The notes under the pieces are model-generated. The model did no database searches. It was not told where the DNA came from and saw only the letters and a list, made by a program, of their open reading frames with translations. Below are positions 33,197 to 42,641 of a stretch of DNA of 64,000 bases, one piece after another. Source of the stretch: Paenibacillus sp. JQZ6Y-1. Its GTDB lineage: Bacteria; Bacillota; Bacilli; Paenibacillales; Paenibacillaceae. The translations under genes and the position numbers were made by a program. Each line of letters opens with the position of its first letter. Position 1 is the stretch's first letter. The stretch spans positions 1-64,000 of the forward strand of contig NZ_JBFDUZ010000004.1 in the NCBI RefSeq assembly GCF_040719145.1, in the 5' to 3' direction.

Positions 33197-34000
33197 TCAG
33201 TTCTGCAATACAGCGTAGGCTTCTTGCAGTACGTCACGCGGCTTCATATTACTAAGATTTTTCGGTACAACGTGGACGGAAATACGCGCATTGAGCGCTT
33301 CTTTGACTTGAAAAGCCAGCTGCTTCTCACCGCTGAGAATGATTTCTTCCCATTGATGCTCTCGTGCCAGTTGTTCAATAATCGGCACCAGTCGCTTGAT
33401 CCAGCGTGGACGGATGACTTCCCATTGCTCTGGATAGTTTTCACGTTGTTTATTGACTGCTGACTTCAGGTCGCTTGTGTTCTGACTCGCACGCTCGCGC
33501 CACTCATCATGCACCAGATCCCATTCATAATACGTCTCGCCGTTAATTTCGCATAGTAAGCTATCGAGTACCGTCACGGTGTCATTGCTAAGCTGCACAA
33601 TACCGGCAGCGGGGCAACGTGACATGAGCTCTTCCAGTTCTTCCAGATGCGGCTCTGACTCGAAATAAAAAGCATTGGGTACGCCAGTCTGCACTTTTTC
33701 ACAGAAAAACAGTCCGCCTGACGAGTCGGCTACGATGATCAAGCCTTTTTTCATCTCGGTTCTGCTGTTCTCAATGCGTTCTTCCACCTTGGCTTGAAGC
33801 TCTAGCAGCATGTCCAAATATCTGCGTTCTTCTCCTGCTTCCGTGTACTCGGCGAGTTTCTTAAAACCATTCTTGAGGCGTATTTTCCATTCCGGCTGGG
33901 TGTTGGCAGTTGGCTCAGTGTTCAGATAGATGGTCAAAAACCGTTCCGCCGATTTGGCAGAATACTTCTGAAGTGCTTTCCAATTTTCCATAAATCCCAT
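33197..34000 (-). CDS. aeRF1-type release-factor-like protein (VLRF1-like)
   Basis: 267 residues. Sequence order recalls the bacterial relatives of archaeal/eukaryal release factor 1: an N-terminal block RFLTIYLNTEP, a central domain KKGLIIVADSSGGLFFCEKV, and a C-terminal alpha/beta domain WEEIILSGEKQLAFQVKEAL followed by SVHVVPKNLS. These families are thought to act on stalled ribosomes or as Vms1-like peptidyl-tRNA hydrolases; I recognise the family by pattern only. I see no GGQ motif. GAGGAGG is nine bases before ATG 34000. The same strand and orientation as the DUF4132 cassette, but a hairpin lies between. Confidence 0.62.
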   Translation of the reverse strand: MGFMENWKALQKYSAKSAERFLTIYLNTEPTANTQPEWKIRLKNGFKKLAEYTEAGEERRYLDMLLELQAKVEERIENSRTEMKKGLIIVADSSGGLFFCEKVQTGVPNAFYFESEPHLEELEELMSRCPAAGIVQLSNDTVTVLDSLLCEINGETYYEWDLVHDEWRERASQNTSDLKSAVNKQRENYPEQWEVIRPRWIKRLVPIIEQLAREHQWEEIILSGEKQLAFQVKEALNARISVHVVPKNLSNMKPRDVLQEAYAVLQN

Positions 34001-34348
34001 TAGCAGTACCTCCTCAAAGAGAGTTCCTTCTGTTTTTACCCTTTCACAAAAGGCTCAAAACTATTTTTACAAATTCCACAAAAACTATCAACCAAACGTA
34101 TAAATTAGCCGTATAAATAATATAAGTATATCCTAAAAAAAGGAATTGGGACTAAATTACTATTTATTACATTTTTACCACTATACTTACTAAAAGTAGG
34201 GTATAATGATAGCGATAACATGGATGTACTTTGCGCTTGCCTTCTGGGGTTGCGTTGATTATAGCCTTTGCCACCCGTCCCTCTGTCAATTACCATTCAT
34301 ATTTTACCGGACCGGATATTAGAAACGGTCAGCAAGGAGAGTAACGGT
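34001..34348. other. AT-rich gap between divergent genes
   Basis: 348 bases separate the minus-strand aeRF1-like gene from the plus-strand secreted protein. A TATAAT box is at 34202-34207, but no convincing -35 box stands 16-18 bases before it. The central part (34060-34200) is very AT-rich. I see no RNA gene or coding region. Confidence 0.5.
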
Positions 34349-35281
34349 ATGAACATCTGGCAAAAGCTGAAGACAGCAGGTAAGAAATTGAACACCAATA
34401 CCGGCAAAATCATCAGTGCAACTGTTCTGCTGGTAGGGCTCGTGCTAGCTCCTACATTCATCTCGGCATTTCAACGTACGGATACAGTATATTCCGCTAG
34501 TTATCCAGTGGCTCATGCGCCCGCAGCGGATCATGTGAATGATGCGGTATCTGCAAACGATTCGTCCGTATTCATTCCGACCACTCCGCCAACTTCAGTG
34601 GATTTATTTCCTAATGCGCCGAGTGATCCGACAGTTGCGGTGTTACCTGCTGTTGTCGTCAGCAACCAGCCCGGCGGGACGCGTCCGGTGAATCTATCGG
34701 TAGAACGGCGTTTGAGCCAAGATGAGTGGCTGGGTGATCGTGTGGTTATCGGTACGAAGGAAGCAGCTCTGACAACGGACATGCTGCGCAAAGATGGAGG
34801 CGATACAGGTATCTTTAACATGCCTGCCAATGATGAGCCGATCAAGACGGCGGATCTGTCGCTAACCCTCACCAATCGTGGTGCGCAACTGATGTCCAGC
34901 GCTAATTTTGGCTTGCGCATTGACGGATTGTACGGCAAACTCCTTCTGCCTGCTACAACACTGCAAAAAGTGAAGCAAGATGCCAATGTATCTTTTCATA
35001 TCGATACGACGATTGCTCGTCCTGCAGGTGCGCAGGGATTAACACTGAGCGTGGATATGAGTGGTGAACTGAATGATCCGATTGGTATTATTTTGCCAAT
35101 CGAAGATAATAATCTGACTGCCCGACAGCTGAAGCAGCTGAAAATGCTGGTACAGCTTGCAGATGGGACGAAGCATTACATTGCTGGAACCGTTACTCCG
35201 TATGATGCTAAATACAAATATGGTTTACAGTTTGAAGTTGCAGAGTCCGGTGGATATACAATTGTGCTGCCTGCATCCTAA
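34349..35281 (+). CDS. Exported protein of unknown function
   Basis: 310 residues. A basic start (MNIWQKLKTAGKKLNTNTGK) and a hydrophobic helix (IISATVLLVGLVLAPTFIS) form an uncleaved anchor or signal peptide, followed by a Pro/Asp/Ser-rich tether to about residue 95. The C-terminal 200 residues look like beta-rich surface domains; the last block, DGTKHYIAGTVTPYDAKYKY then SGGYTIVLP, resembles the region before SLH repeats in Paenibacillus surface proteins, although no SLH domain follows. AAGGAGA is eight bases before ATG 34349; a longer frame back to 34268 lacks one. Confidence 0.72.
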   Translation: MNIWQKLKTAGKKLNTNTGKIISATVLLVGLVLAPTFISAFQRTDTVYSASYPVAHAPAADHVNDAVSANDSSVFIPTTPPTSVDLFPNAPSDPTVAVLPAVVVSNQPGGTRPVNLSVERRLSQDEWLGDRVVIGTKEAALTTDMLRKDGGDTGIFNMPANDEPIKTADLSLTLTNRGAQLMSSANFGLRIDGLYGKLLLPATTLQKVKQDANVSFHIDTTIARPAGAQGLTLSVDMSGELNDPIGIILPIEDNNLTARQLKQLKMLVQLADGTKHYIAGTVTPYDAKYKYGLQFEVAESGGYTIVLPAS

Positions 35282-35453
35282 CAGCTAGGATTGACACATT
35301 GGTCGTGCAGTTGTGCATAGGATCCAGTGTGATAGTTGTATGAACAATGAAGTATATCTATCATAAATGAAGTATATGGATAACACCGAGGTATAGCGAC
35401 AGCAAGAAAGTACCGCTATATCATAAAGCACTACGATATCGGTTTTGAGGAAG

Positions 35454-35505
35454 GCAGCTTGAGCCGACGCATCAGGAATGAAGCGTTGGTGTAAGCTGCT
35501 TTTTT
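35454..35505 (+). terminator. Terminator after the exported protein
   Basis: GCAGCTT / AAGCTGC closes an outer stem around GCC...ACGC / GCGT...GGT pairing, followed by six T. It lies about 170 bases past the stop in a 412-base gap, which also holds the next promoter. Confidence 0.75.
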
Positions 35506-35603
35506 GCTGATTGTATCTTGGAGAGGTATGGCTAGATCAGAACGGTTCCTCTTGTGAAGGAGCCAACTCATATAAAACAATAGGGAAAGTGTGCAGGAAA
35601 TAG

Positions 35604-35633
35604 TTGACGATACTAAGTAGTCTATCTTATACT
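35604..35633 (+). promoter_or_regulatory. Promoter of the nitroreductase gene
   Basis: -35 TTGACG (35604-35609), 18 bases, -10 TATACT (35628-35633). The spacer ACTAAGTAGTCTATC is the likely region for a redox-responsive regulator, but I see no clean palindrome. Confidence 0.6.
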
Positions 35634-35693
35634 GACAATTGTTATTAAAAGTAAGTATGTTATCAATCGTTGAATATATAGGAGGAACCATAC

Positions 35694-36365
35694 ATGAACA
35701 AAGAGCAAAGAAAACAGGACATTCTAGAGGCATATGAATTCAGACATGCGACCAAATCGTTTGACCTGGATCGCAAAATTTCCGATGAGGACTTCCAGTT
35801 TATTTTGGAAACAGGACGTCTGTCACCAAGTTCGGTTGGTTCAGAGCCATGGAAATTCCTCGTTGTGCAAAATCCAGAGCTGCGCAGCAAGCTGCGTGAA
35901 GTAACTTGGGGTGCACAAGGACAATTGCCGACAGCGAGCCATTTTGTCATCATCCTGGCGCGTAAAAATGTTCGTTACGATTCCGCGTATCTGCGTGAGC
36001 AAATGCTGGAAGTGAAACAAATGAGCGAAGAGGTATTCAATCAAGTGCTGGGTCGCTACCGCGAATTCCAAGAGCGCGATCTGAACATTCTGGAAAGCGA
36101 GCGTAGCCTGTTTGACTGGGCATCCAAGCAGACCTATATTGCACTGGGCAATATGATGACCGCTGCTGCTGAGATTGGCATTGATTCTTGTCCAATCGAA
36201 GGCTTCCACCTCGCCGAAGTTGACAAGCTGCTGGCAGCAGAAGGTGTCATGGATGCGAACGAATTTGGTGTGAGCGTGATGGCGGCGTTTGGCTATCGCA
36301 CAGACAAAGAATTGCGTCCAAAAGCAAGAAGAACAGTTGAGCAAGTGGTAGAATGGCTGAACTAA
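35694..36365 (+). CDS. NAD(P)H-dependent nitroreductase (NfsB/YfkO-like)
   Basis: 223-residue flavoprotein of the nitroreductase family. FMN-contact motifs: RHATKSFD at 16-23, TGRLSPSSVGSEPWKFLVV (about 43-61), and a C-terminal region IDSCPIEGFHLAEVDKLL then SVMAAFGYR. It reduces nitro compounds or quinones with NAD(P)H and probably acts as a homodimer in the cytoplasm. AGGAGG is eight bases before the ATG. It is monocistronic, between its own promoter and a strong terminator. Confidence 0.92.
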   Translation: MNKEQRKQDILEAYEFRHATKSFDLDRKISDEDFQFILETGRLSPSSVGSEPWKFLVVQNPELRSKLREVTWGAQGQLPTASHFVIILARKNVRYDSAYLREQMLEVKQMSEEVFNQVLGRYREFQERDLNILESERSLFDWASKQTYIALGNMMTAAAEIGIDSCPIEGFHLAEVDKLLAAEGVMDANEFGVSVMAAFGYRTDKELRPKARRTVEQVVEWLN

Positions 36366-36407
36366 GCTTCTGATGAGATCAAGTTTCATCCTATGATAGA
36401 TGACAGC

Positions 36408-36449
36408 AAAAAAACCGCTCTTACCTTTGCAGGTCAAGAGCGGTTTTTT
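36408..36449. terminator. Terminator after the nitroreductase gene
   Basis: AAAAAACCGCTCTT / AAGAGCGGTTTTTT with a 14-base loop, with A and T runs on both sides. It probably serves both the nitroreductase and the convergent csbD-like gene. Confidence 0.9.
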
Positions 36450-36548
36450 CTGTATGCTTTAGGCAGAACCATGCGTGATGTCATTTTACATGAATGCACA
36501 TGAGATCATGCGATGGTCTGTGTAGAGTTTAGATTGAGTATTGCGCAA

Positions 36549-36734
36549 TTAGTGACGATCTTTGGCTTCGCCGATTTTTTGCTGTACTTCGCCTTTTGCT
36601 TTATCCAGCTTACCTTCAGCTTGCAGGGATGCGTTATCGGTAGCGTTACCGTATTGATCCTTGATTTCGCCTTTTGCTTTGGATACTGCACCTTTTACTT
36701 TATCGCCCAGACCGCTATCGTTATGGTTTGTCAT
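36549..36734 (-). CDS. CsbD-family general stress protein
   Basis: 61-residue hydrophilic protein with the CsbD repeat pattern: DKVKGAVSKAKGEIKDQYGN and then QAEGKLDKAKGEVQQKIGEA. Members are sigma-B-type general stress proteins of unknown mechanism. I chose the ATG at 36734 because GAGGAG then lies nine bases upstream; the ATG at 36743 would abut the site directly. Confidence 0.9.
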   Translation of the reverse strand: MTNHNDSGLGDKVKGAVSKAKGEIKDQYGNATDNASLQAEGKLDKAKGEVQQKIGEAKDRH

Positions 36735-36931
36735 GTTGAACATCTCCTCTTCATATGATTGAATCATTTGATATTCGGTTGTTGAGTGAAGCCTGATCAT
36801 TATTACCCTGACTTTTCAGTTATTAAACAAAAGCTAACACTGGTTGACAAGCCATGCGGTGTTCTCCACAATAATAGCCAGAACAGTAGGAACAGGAAAA
36901 CGGTAGACACAGGAAGGGGACTTTCATACCC

Positions 36932-37585
36932 ATGATTAAAGCGGTGGTATTTGATTTTGACGGACTGATTTTGGATACAGAAACCGTCTGGTTTGAATGC
37001 TATAAGGAAGTACTTGCACGTCATCAGCTGGAGCTGACATTAGAACGATTTGCGCCTAGCATTGGTACGCACAGCGATGATTTTCGCCAGTATGTCGAGA
37101 CGACGCTGGGCAAGCCGGGCATTGGATTAGAAATCGAACGTGAAGTGGCGGAGATGATTCCAGCACGGGTAGAGTTGATTCAGGCACGTGGCGGGGTGGC
37201 GGAGTATTTGGCAGAGGCGAAGCAGCTTGGGCTGCGTATTGGGCTTGCGACCAGCTCAGACCGCAAATGGATTGAATATTATCTCAACCGACTGGGCTTG
37301 CGTCATTATTTTGAAGTGATCAAGACGAGTGATGATGTATCGGCGGTAAAGCCTGATCCAGAGCTGTATTTGCGCGTGGTGGATGAGCTAGGGATTCAAG
37401 CGAACGAAGCGGTCGCTTTTGAAGATTCGCTGAATGGCTTGCGAGCAGCGAAGGCGGCGGGTCTGCACTGTACGATTGTGCCGAATCCAGTAACTGCCCT
37501 GCTGCCATTTGAGCATCACGATCTGCGGCTGGATTCGATGGAGGATATGTCGCTGGCGGATGTGCTGGGCAAGCTGGCGATATAG
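36932..37585 (+). CDS. HAD-family hydrolase, beta-phosphoglucomutase-like (PgmB/YhcW type)
   Basis: 217 residues. HAD motif I is FDFDGLILDTE with nucleophile Asp8 and acid/base Asp10; motif II is LATSSDR; the Lys of motif III is in SAVKPDPELYL; motif IV is AFEDSLNGLRAA. The helical cap sits between motifs I and II (residues about 17-85). The family covers beta-phosphoglucomutase and sugar-phosphate phosphatases; here the substrate is not clear. A GGAAGGGG site lies somewhat far (about 12 bases) upstream. Monocistronic. Confidence 0.9.
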   Translation: MIKAVVFDFDGLILDTETVWFECYKEVLARHQLELTLERFAPSIGTHSDDFRQYVETTLGKPGIGLEIEREVAEMIPARVELIQARGGVAEYLAEAKQLGLRIGLATSSDRKWIEYYLNRLGLRHYFEVIKTSDDVSAVKPDPELYLRVVDELGIQANEAVAFEDSLNGLRAAKAAGLHCTIVPNPVTALLPFEHHDLRLDSMEDMSLADVLGKLAI

Positions 37586-37886
37586 ACTATCCGATATGGC
37601 TTGTACGATATAGCTCACCACTACAATAGATGAATGAAATGGGCGATTCAGTTGTTGTCAGGCTGCATCGCCTGTTTGTTGTGTGTATCGTGATGTATGC
37701 ACACATTCCTTCGCACACTCGATGCGGATATGAACACATTTGCGCGTGCAAAGCGAGTGGCAATGCAGCAAAAAGGGTGTATATATACAAGACAAGCAAT
37801 AGAAGCAGACGTACCTTTGACGTGTCTGCTTACAGCAGCGAATACACTGCTGCGGCAACCATTCCTATCATCGGGAGGACAACGAA
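37586..37886. other. Gap without a recognisable gene
   Basis: 301 bases between the HAD gene and the photolyase. Several short open frames cross it on both strands, none with a ribosome site plus sensible composition. The photolyase ribosome site GGGAGG ends at 37878. I see no hairpin with a T-tract. Confidence 0.5.
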
Positions 37887-39218
37887 TTGAAGCTGTTTAT
37901 TCATCGTAAAGACCTGCGCACCCACGATCTGGCAGGCTTTGACTATGTAAAAGAAGCCGGGGATGAAAGCATCCATCTGCTGATTATTGATCCATTTTTG
38001 TTGAAAAAGCATCGGGAAAAGGAGCATAGCGGCGTCAATTTCATGCGTCATGTACAGCGGCTGATTCGCCAGTATCAACAGCATCAACGCGAATTGCAGA
38101 TCGCCTACGGCAAGCCGGAGGAAGTGCTGGAATACGTGCTGGATAAGCTGGATATCGACGAGGTGGTGGCGCATCGTGATTTTACACCGTATGCGAAGGA
38201 ACGGGATCGCAAGCTGCGTAAGGTGGCGGAAGATCGCGATGTGGCGTTTACGCTGCTGGTTGATCATATGATGCTGGATGTGGAGCCATTTGCTGATTTT
38301 ACGGGCAAAAATGGATATTACAAAATCTTCGCTCCATTTCATCGCAAATGGCTCGATTTTCTGGATCAGCAGCCGCATCCGGTGTCGCCCGTATCGCTCA
38401 AGGAGCTGCATGTCAGCAAGGAGCAGATCGATTTCCCATCCCGCTTTGAGGTACCGTTCCAGCTGGATGATTACGAGCCTGCTGACGATCCAGAGCCGAA
38501 GCTGGATGCGTTTCTCAAGGACAAGGTGCAGGATTATGGCGAGGAGCGCGACTATTATGCCATTGACCCGTCGAGTGAGCTGAATCCGCATCTGGTCACT
38601 GGCGCGATCTCGATTCGGCAGATGTACAACGAAGCAATTCGGCACAAGCATAGCGAGGAATGGGTGCGGCAGATTGCCTTCCGCGATTTCTATCTGTATT
38701 TGGCGATTTACGATGAAGATTATTTTCAATACGAAAAGACATTTGATCTGTCGCCGCTGGATGATCGGCATTTTGAAGCATGGTACAAGGGAGAAACGGG
38801 CATTCCGGTTATTGATGCAGCGATGCGTCAGCTGAACGAAACGGGGCAATTGCATAATCGTCTGCGCATTCTGTCCGCGATGTTTTTGACCAAAAATCTA
38901 CAATGTCCGTTTACGCTGGGCGAGCAGTATTTCCGCCGGAAGCTGCTGGATTACGATAATATTATCAATCGCGGCAACTGGACGTGGTGTGCGTCGTTGG
39001 GTGCCAATTCATCGCCATACTTCCGCGTTGTCAATCCAGTTACGCAGTCTGCGAAGTATGATGAGCATGGGGATTATATTCGTCAATGGCTACCAGAGCT
39101 GAAAGATTTGTCGGCAAAAGAGATTCATCAGCCGCGCCCTGATGCCATCGTCGATCTCAAGAAATCACGCGCAGCGGCGATTGAGACGTACAAGCAGATT
39201 GTGAATGGCAAAAAATAA
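37887..39218 (+). CDS. phrB: Deoxyribodipyrimidine photolyase (class I CPD)
   Basis: 443-residue light-driven DNA repair enzyme that splits cyclobutane pyrimidine dimers. The N-terminal alpha/beta antenna domain begins KLFIHRKDLRTHDLAGF. The C-terminal FAD domain holds QIAFRDFYLYL, GIPVIDAAMRQLNETGQLHN, then NRGNWTWCASLGANSSPYFR with the tryptophans of the electron-transfer path, and FRVVNPVTQSAKYDEHGDYI. The start codon is TTG at 37887, with GGGAGG eight bases upstream; no ATG fits. Apparently alone. Confidence 0.94.
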   Translation: MKLFIHRKDLRTHDLAGFDYVKEAGDESIHLLIIDPFLLKKHREKEHSGVNFMRHVQRLIRQYQQHQRELQIAYGKPEEVLEYVLDKLDIDEVVAHRDFTPYAKERDRKLRKVAEDRDVAFTLLVDHMMLDVEPFADFTGKNGYYKIFAPFHRKWLDFLDQQPHPVSPVSLKELHVSKEQIDFPSRFEVPFQLDDYEPADDPEPKLDAFLKDKVQDYGEERDYYAIDPSSELNPHLVTGAISIRQMYNEAIRHKHSEEWVRQIAFRDFYLYLAIYDEDYFQYEKTFDLSPLDDRHFEAWYKGETGIPVIDAAMRQLNETGQLHNRLRILSAMFLTKNLQCPFTLGEQYFRRKLLDYDNIINRGNWTWCASLGANSSPYFRVVNPVTQSAKYDEHGDYIRQWLPELKDLSAKEIHQPRPDAIVDLKKSRAAAIETYKQIVNGKK

Positions 39219-39356
39219 AGGACATTCATTCTGACAGACAAGCATTATGCTGACGATAGACCAGCTGCTACAATGATCAGAAGCTACAATGATCAGAAGG
39301 CTACATCATGATGACTTTTGTAAAAAATGACCTAACCCCTATGAAAATATAGCGAT

Positions 39357-39404
39357 AAAGAGTCGTTTTTGTTGACATTACGTTGACAAAACGGCTCTTT
39401 TTTT
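39357..39404 (+). terminator. Terminator after the photolyase gene
   Basis: AAAGAGTCGTTTT / AAAACGGCTCTTT with one G-T pair, then TTTT. Just upstream (about 39266-39300) a 16-bp unit GCTACAATGATCAGAA is directly repeated twice. Nothing else is visible in the 322-base gap. Confidence 0.8.
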
Positions 39405-39540
39405 ACATTTTGCCCCTATTTCACCGTACATAGCGTTGATTGTTGGCTGGTACGATGAATCTCGGCAAAGCGGAATTTACATAGAATATGCGAGGTCATT
39501 CGGATATTCATCATGCCTACACATAAAGGAGAGATGAAGG

Positions 39541-41202
39541 ATGGATTGGACAAACATGATCGAGCGCGGTATGCAAAAAGCGGCACCCACGGTGGCGGGC
39601 GTCATGACCGCAGCGCTGCTATTCGGCATTACAGCAGGTACGGGAGCGGCAGCAGCCAAGCAGCAGCCGGAGATTAAGGCGAAAAATGTAATCATGCTCA
39701 TTCCTGACGGTATGGCGCAGGATGCAACGGCACTGGCGCGTTGGTACAACGGCGGCGAGATGCTGGCACTGGATGAGATGGCGAGCGGCTTGGTGCGCAC
39801 GTATTCCGCAGATGCGGCGATTGCGGACTCTGCACCAGCAGGCACAGCTTTTGCAACAGGGCATAAATCGCATACCGGCTATGTCGGTGTGTTGCCGGAT
39901 CAAAATACGATGCCGGGCTTGAGCGCCATTGCAGCAGGCGATCAGAAGAAGCCGGTTGCCAACATTCTGGAAGCAGCCAAGCTGGCAAACAAATCGACTG
40001 GCATTATTGCCACATCAGAGATTATGCACGCAACACCTGCGGCATTCAGCGCGCATTACCCGGATCGCAGCAATTATGATGCACTGAGCGAGCAACAGGT
40101 GTATGCCGGTATCGATGTGGTGCTGGGCGGCGGCGCACAGTATTTTACAGCTGCTGGGCGTAAGGATGGCGAAGATCTGATCGGTGACATCCACAGTCTT
40201 GGCTACAATGTTGTGACCAATACGGCTGAGCTAAAAGCCGCTAACACAGGTAAGATATGGGGGATGTTCGCCGATAAAGCGATGGCATACGATATGGATC
40301 GCGATCCAGTAAAGCAGCCAAGTCTGGCGGAAATGACGGCAAAGGCGATTGACGTGTTATCTAAGGATGAGGATGGATTTTTCCTGATGGTGGAAGGCAG
40401 CAAAGTCGATTGGGCAGCACATGCCAACGATCCGATCGGCATTATCAGCGATGTGAACGCCTTTGACAAAGCGGTTGCCGAAGCGCTCGCTTTTGCCAAG
40501 GAAGATCAGAATACACTCGTGATCGCTTCCACAGATCACCATAACGGCGGTCTGACAATTGGCGACCGTGATACGACGACCACATACGATGAACTGCCAC
40601 TTTCTACCTTTATCGAGCCACTGAAAAAGGCGAAAGTCACTGGCGAAGGATTGGAAAAGCTGTTCAATAGCGACCGCAGCAATATTGAGCAGGTCATGAG
40701 CGACAACTTCGGCATTACCGATCTGACTGCTGACGAGATTGCAGCGATCAAAGCTGCCAAATCCGGCAGCATGAACTACGCGGTAGGTCCGATCATCAGC
40801 AAGCGCGCCCATATCGGCTGGACAAGCGGCGGGCATACCGGCGGCGATGTGGTGCTGTACTCGTACGCACCGGGCGGCAAGCAACTGAGCGGTCTGGTGG
40901 AAAATAGCGACATTGCACGCTATATGGAAGCTGCACTCGGCGTGAATCTGGACGAAACGACCAAGGAATTGTTCGTGCCAGCAGAGCAAGCCTTCACGAG
41001 CCGCGGCGCAAGCGTCAGCTGGGATAAGAGCGATGAGAAAAATCCAGTGCTGGTTGTAACCAAAGGCGACGATACCCTGCGCCTGCCTGTATTCAAAAGC
41101 ACTGTGACCTTGAATGACAAAATGGTAAGACTAAACGGCAATGTGGTGTACAACGGCGAGCAGGTATTTGTCCCACAATCTGCGATTGATCTGTTGTCCT
41201 AA
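39541..41202 (+). CDS. Secreted alkaline phosphatase (PhoA family)
   Basis: 553 residues. Signal peptide about 1-38. The metal-binding Asp56 is in IMLIPDGMAQD and the Ser97 nucleophile is in IADSAPAGTA, the usual DSA site. Later metal ligands lie in VEGSKVDWAAHAND, ASTDHHNGG and SGGHTGGDV. The last 60 residues (VTLNDKMVRLNGNVVYNGEQ then VFVPQSAIDLL) look like a copper-amine-oxidase-like domain fused to the enzyme, an addition not found in E. coli PhoA. AAGGAGAG stands about seven bases before ATG 39541. It hydrolyses phosphate monoesters outside the cell, probably under phosphate starvation, although I saw no clear PhoP boxes. Confidence 0.92.
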   Translation: MDWTNMIERGMQKAAPTVAGVMTAALLFGITAGTGAAAAKQQPEIKAKNVIMLIPDGMAQDATALARWYNGGEMLALDEMASGLVRTYSADAAIADSAPAGTAFATGHKSHTGYVGVLPDQNTMPGLSAIAAGDQKKPVANILEAAKLANKSTGIIATSEIMHATPAAFSAHYPDRSNYDALSEQQVYAGIDVVLGGGAQYFTAAGRKDGEDLIGDIHSLGYNVVTNTAELKAANTGKIWGMFADKAMAYDMDRDPVKQPSLAEMTAKAIDVLSKDEDGFFLMVEGSKVDWAAHANDPIGIISDVNAFDKAVAEALAFAKEDQNTLVIASTDHHNGGLTIGDRDTTTTYDELPLSTFIEPLKKAKVTGEGLEKLFNSDRSNIEQVMSDNFGITDLTADEIAAIKAAKSGSMNYAVGPIISKRAHIGWTSGGHTGGDVVLYSYAPGGKQLSGLVENSDIARYMEAALGVNLDETTKELFVPAEQAFTSRGASVSWDKSDEKNPVLVVTKGDDTLRLPVFKSTVTLNDKMVRLNGNVVYNGEQVFVPQSAIDLLS

Positions 41203-41275
41203 GTTCCAACAGATTCTAAGGAGCCACCTTGAACTGTTGCGACTAAAGGGGCGGTTAAAGCTGTAAGAATAGAAC

Positions 41276-41313
41276 AAAAAGTCACTTCCCTCTAAACAGG
41301 AAGTGACTTTTTT
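41276..41313. terminator. Terminator between convergent genes
   Basis: AAAAAGTCACTTCC / GGAAGTGACTTTTTT, a perfect 13-14-bp stem with an 8-10-base loop and A/T runs on both sides. It serves the phosphatase gene and possibly the DUF72 gene. Confidence 0.9.
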
Positions 41314-41396
41314 GTACATATAAACGTACGCTTTTGCGAAACGAAATGCTAGCACAATTGACCATCCTATGAAGACGATCAGCCATTGATAGCTCT

Positions 41397-42242
41397 TTAG
41401 GAACTCCCCACATCATGCTTCTCAGACAGCACATTCTTATCCGCCAGCATACCAATCAATTCCTTCGCATTCGGTGTAGCATCGCCAGCTGAATTATTGT
41501 TAAAGACCACATAGATATGCTCGCTCTGATCCTGCAACGCCAGCAGTCGGTCGCGCCATTCGGTTAGCTCTTCGGTACTGTAGTTGTACAGGTAGCGTAG
41601 CTTGCGCCAATCAGGATGGCTGCTCTTATGCCAGCCGTCCACATTGCGGCCGTGCATCCGCACATAGGTTGCTTGCCGCGAGGTGGCAGCCGCTACAATC
41701 GGAATCGATCCTGAACCCGCTTGCGGCTCATCGACAATCGTATGAATCCAATCTTCCTTACGCATAAATTCCAATGTACGCTCGCGGAACTCCGGCATAT
41801 ACCACGACTGATTGCGGAATTCGAGCGCGCACGGAATATCCTTCATTAGCTCGCGCGTTTCGCGCAGCGTCTCCACATTATCACGGTTGCAGTCAAACCA
41901 TGGCGGGTATTGAAACAGCGCCATTCGCAGCTTACCAGCATCAATAGCAGGTTGCAGGGATACATGAAATGCCTCGAACATCTCTTCCTTGGTATCAAAA
42001 TAATTCTTTTTACCGCGCAAATGTCCGGTCATGCCCTGATATGCTTTGAACACAAAACCAAAATGATCCGGTGTTTGCTCCACCCATTTGGTTACATTTT
42101 TCACCGGTTGTACCGCGTAAAAGGAACTGTCAATTTCGACAATCGGAAAATGCTGGCTATAAGTAGGCAGTCGCTCTGGCGCCTTGATCTTGCCGTACAG
42201 CTCTGGGTGATCGCCAAAGCCGGTCAGACCGATCTCAATCAT
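41397..42242 (-). CDS. DUF72 (YecE/YunF-type) protein
   Basis: 281-residue soluble TIM-barrel-like protein. Family markers: IEIGLTGFGDH at the start, VEIDSSFYAVQP, FVFKAYQGMTGH, LFQYPPWF, ALEFRNQSWY, YVRMHGRN and VVFNNNSAGDATPNA. The conserved Glu, Arg and Asn cluster at one barrel end, but no reaction is known. GGAGAGATG precedes the ATG. Single gene. Confidence 0.9.
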   Translation of the reverse strand: MIEIGLTGFGDHPELYGKIKAPERLPTYSQHFPIVEIDSSFYAVQPVKNVTKWVEQTPDHFGFVFKAYQGMTGHLRGKKNYFDTKEEMFEAFHVSLQPAIDAGKLRMALFQYPPWFDCNRDNVETLRETRELMKDIPCALEFRNQSWYMPEFRERTLEFMRKEDWIHTIVDEPQAGSGSIPIVAAATSRQATYVRMHGRNVDGWHKSSHPDWRKLRYLYNYSTEELTEWRDRLLALQDQSEHIYVVFNNNSAGDATPNAKELIGMLADKNVLSEKHDVGSS

Positions 42243-42641
42243 AGGTCATCTCTCCTTCATGGCGGCTTCGTTCGAATCACCGTCTCCGCCTGACTTTCAT
42301 ACGTACAGTGTATTAAACCAATCTGCTGTATCCGAATACATGCTTAACAAGCTCAGACCCTCAGTCATGCTATCCGAAATCTGCATATCATGGAATCAAG
42401 CAGGATATGATTATGGCAGACACGAAGGCAACATGATTCTTTTCATGATCCATGTATAAATATGCAAAAAATAAGCTGTATAGCTAGATGTGAACTATAC
42501 TTTTTTAATGGTTCATACAGTAAACTAGGTAATATAGAATCGTGTTATGTATCGTGGAAACCCGCATGTTGATACGGACGATCGGATAAACTGCATCTAA
42601 CATGAGGACATACAAATAAAATAAAAGGGGGAGCTAGATCA
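42243..42641. other. Gap with no clear element
   Basis: 399 bases between the divergent DUF72 gene and the large surface-protein gene. The last 150 bases are AT-rich and include ACTAGGTAATATAGAAT, which may carry a promoter, but no matching -35 box is convincing. AAAGGGGGAG precedes the next GTG start. No RNA gene or hairpin with a T-tract. Confidence 0.5.

Noticed and set aside
37830-38855. 341-codon minus-strand ORF opposite the photolyase
   Set aside because: Antisense shadow of the photolyase, with unnatural His/Gln/Ile-rich composition.
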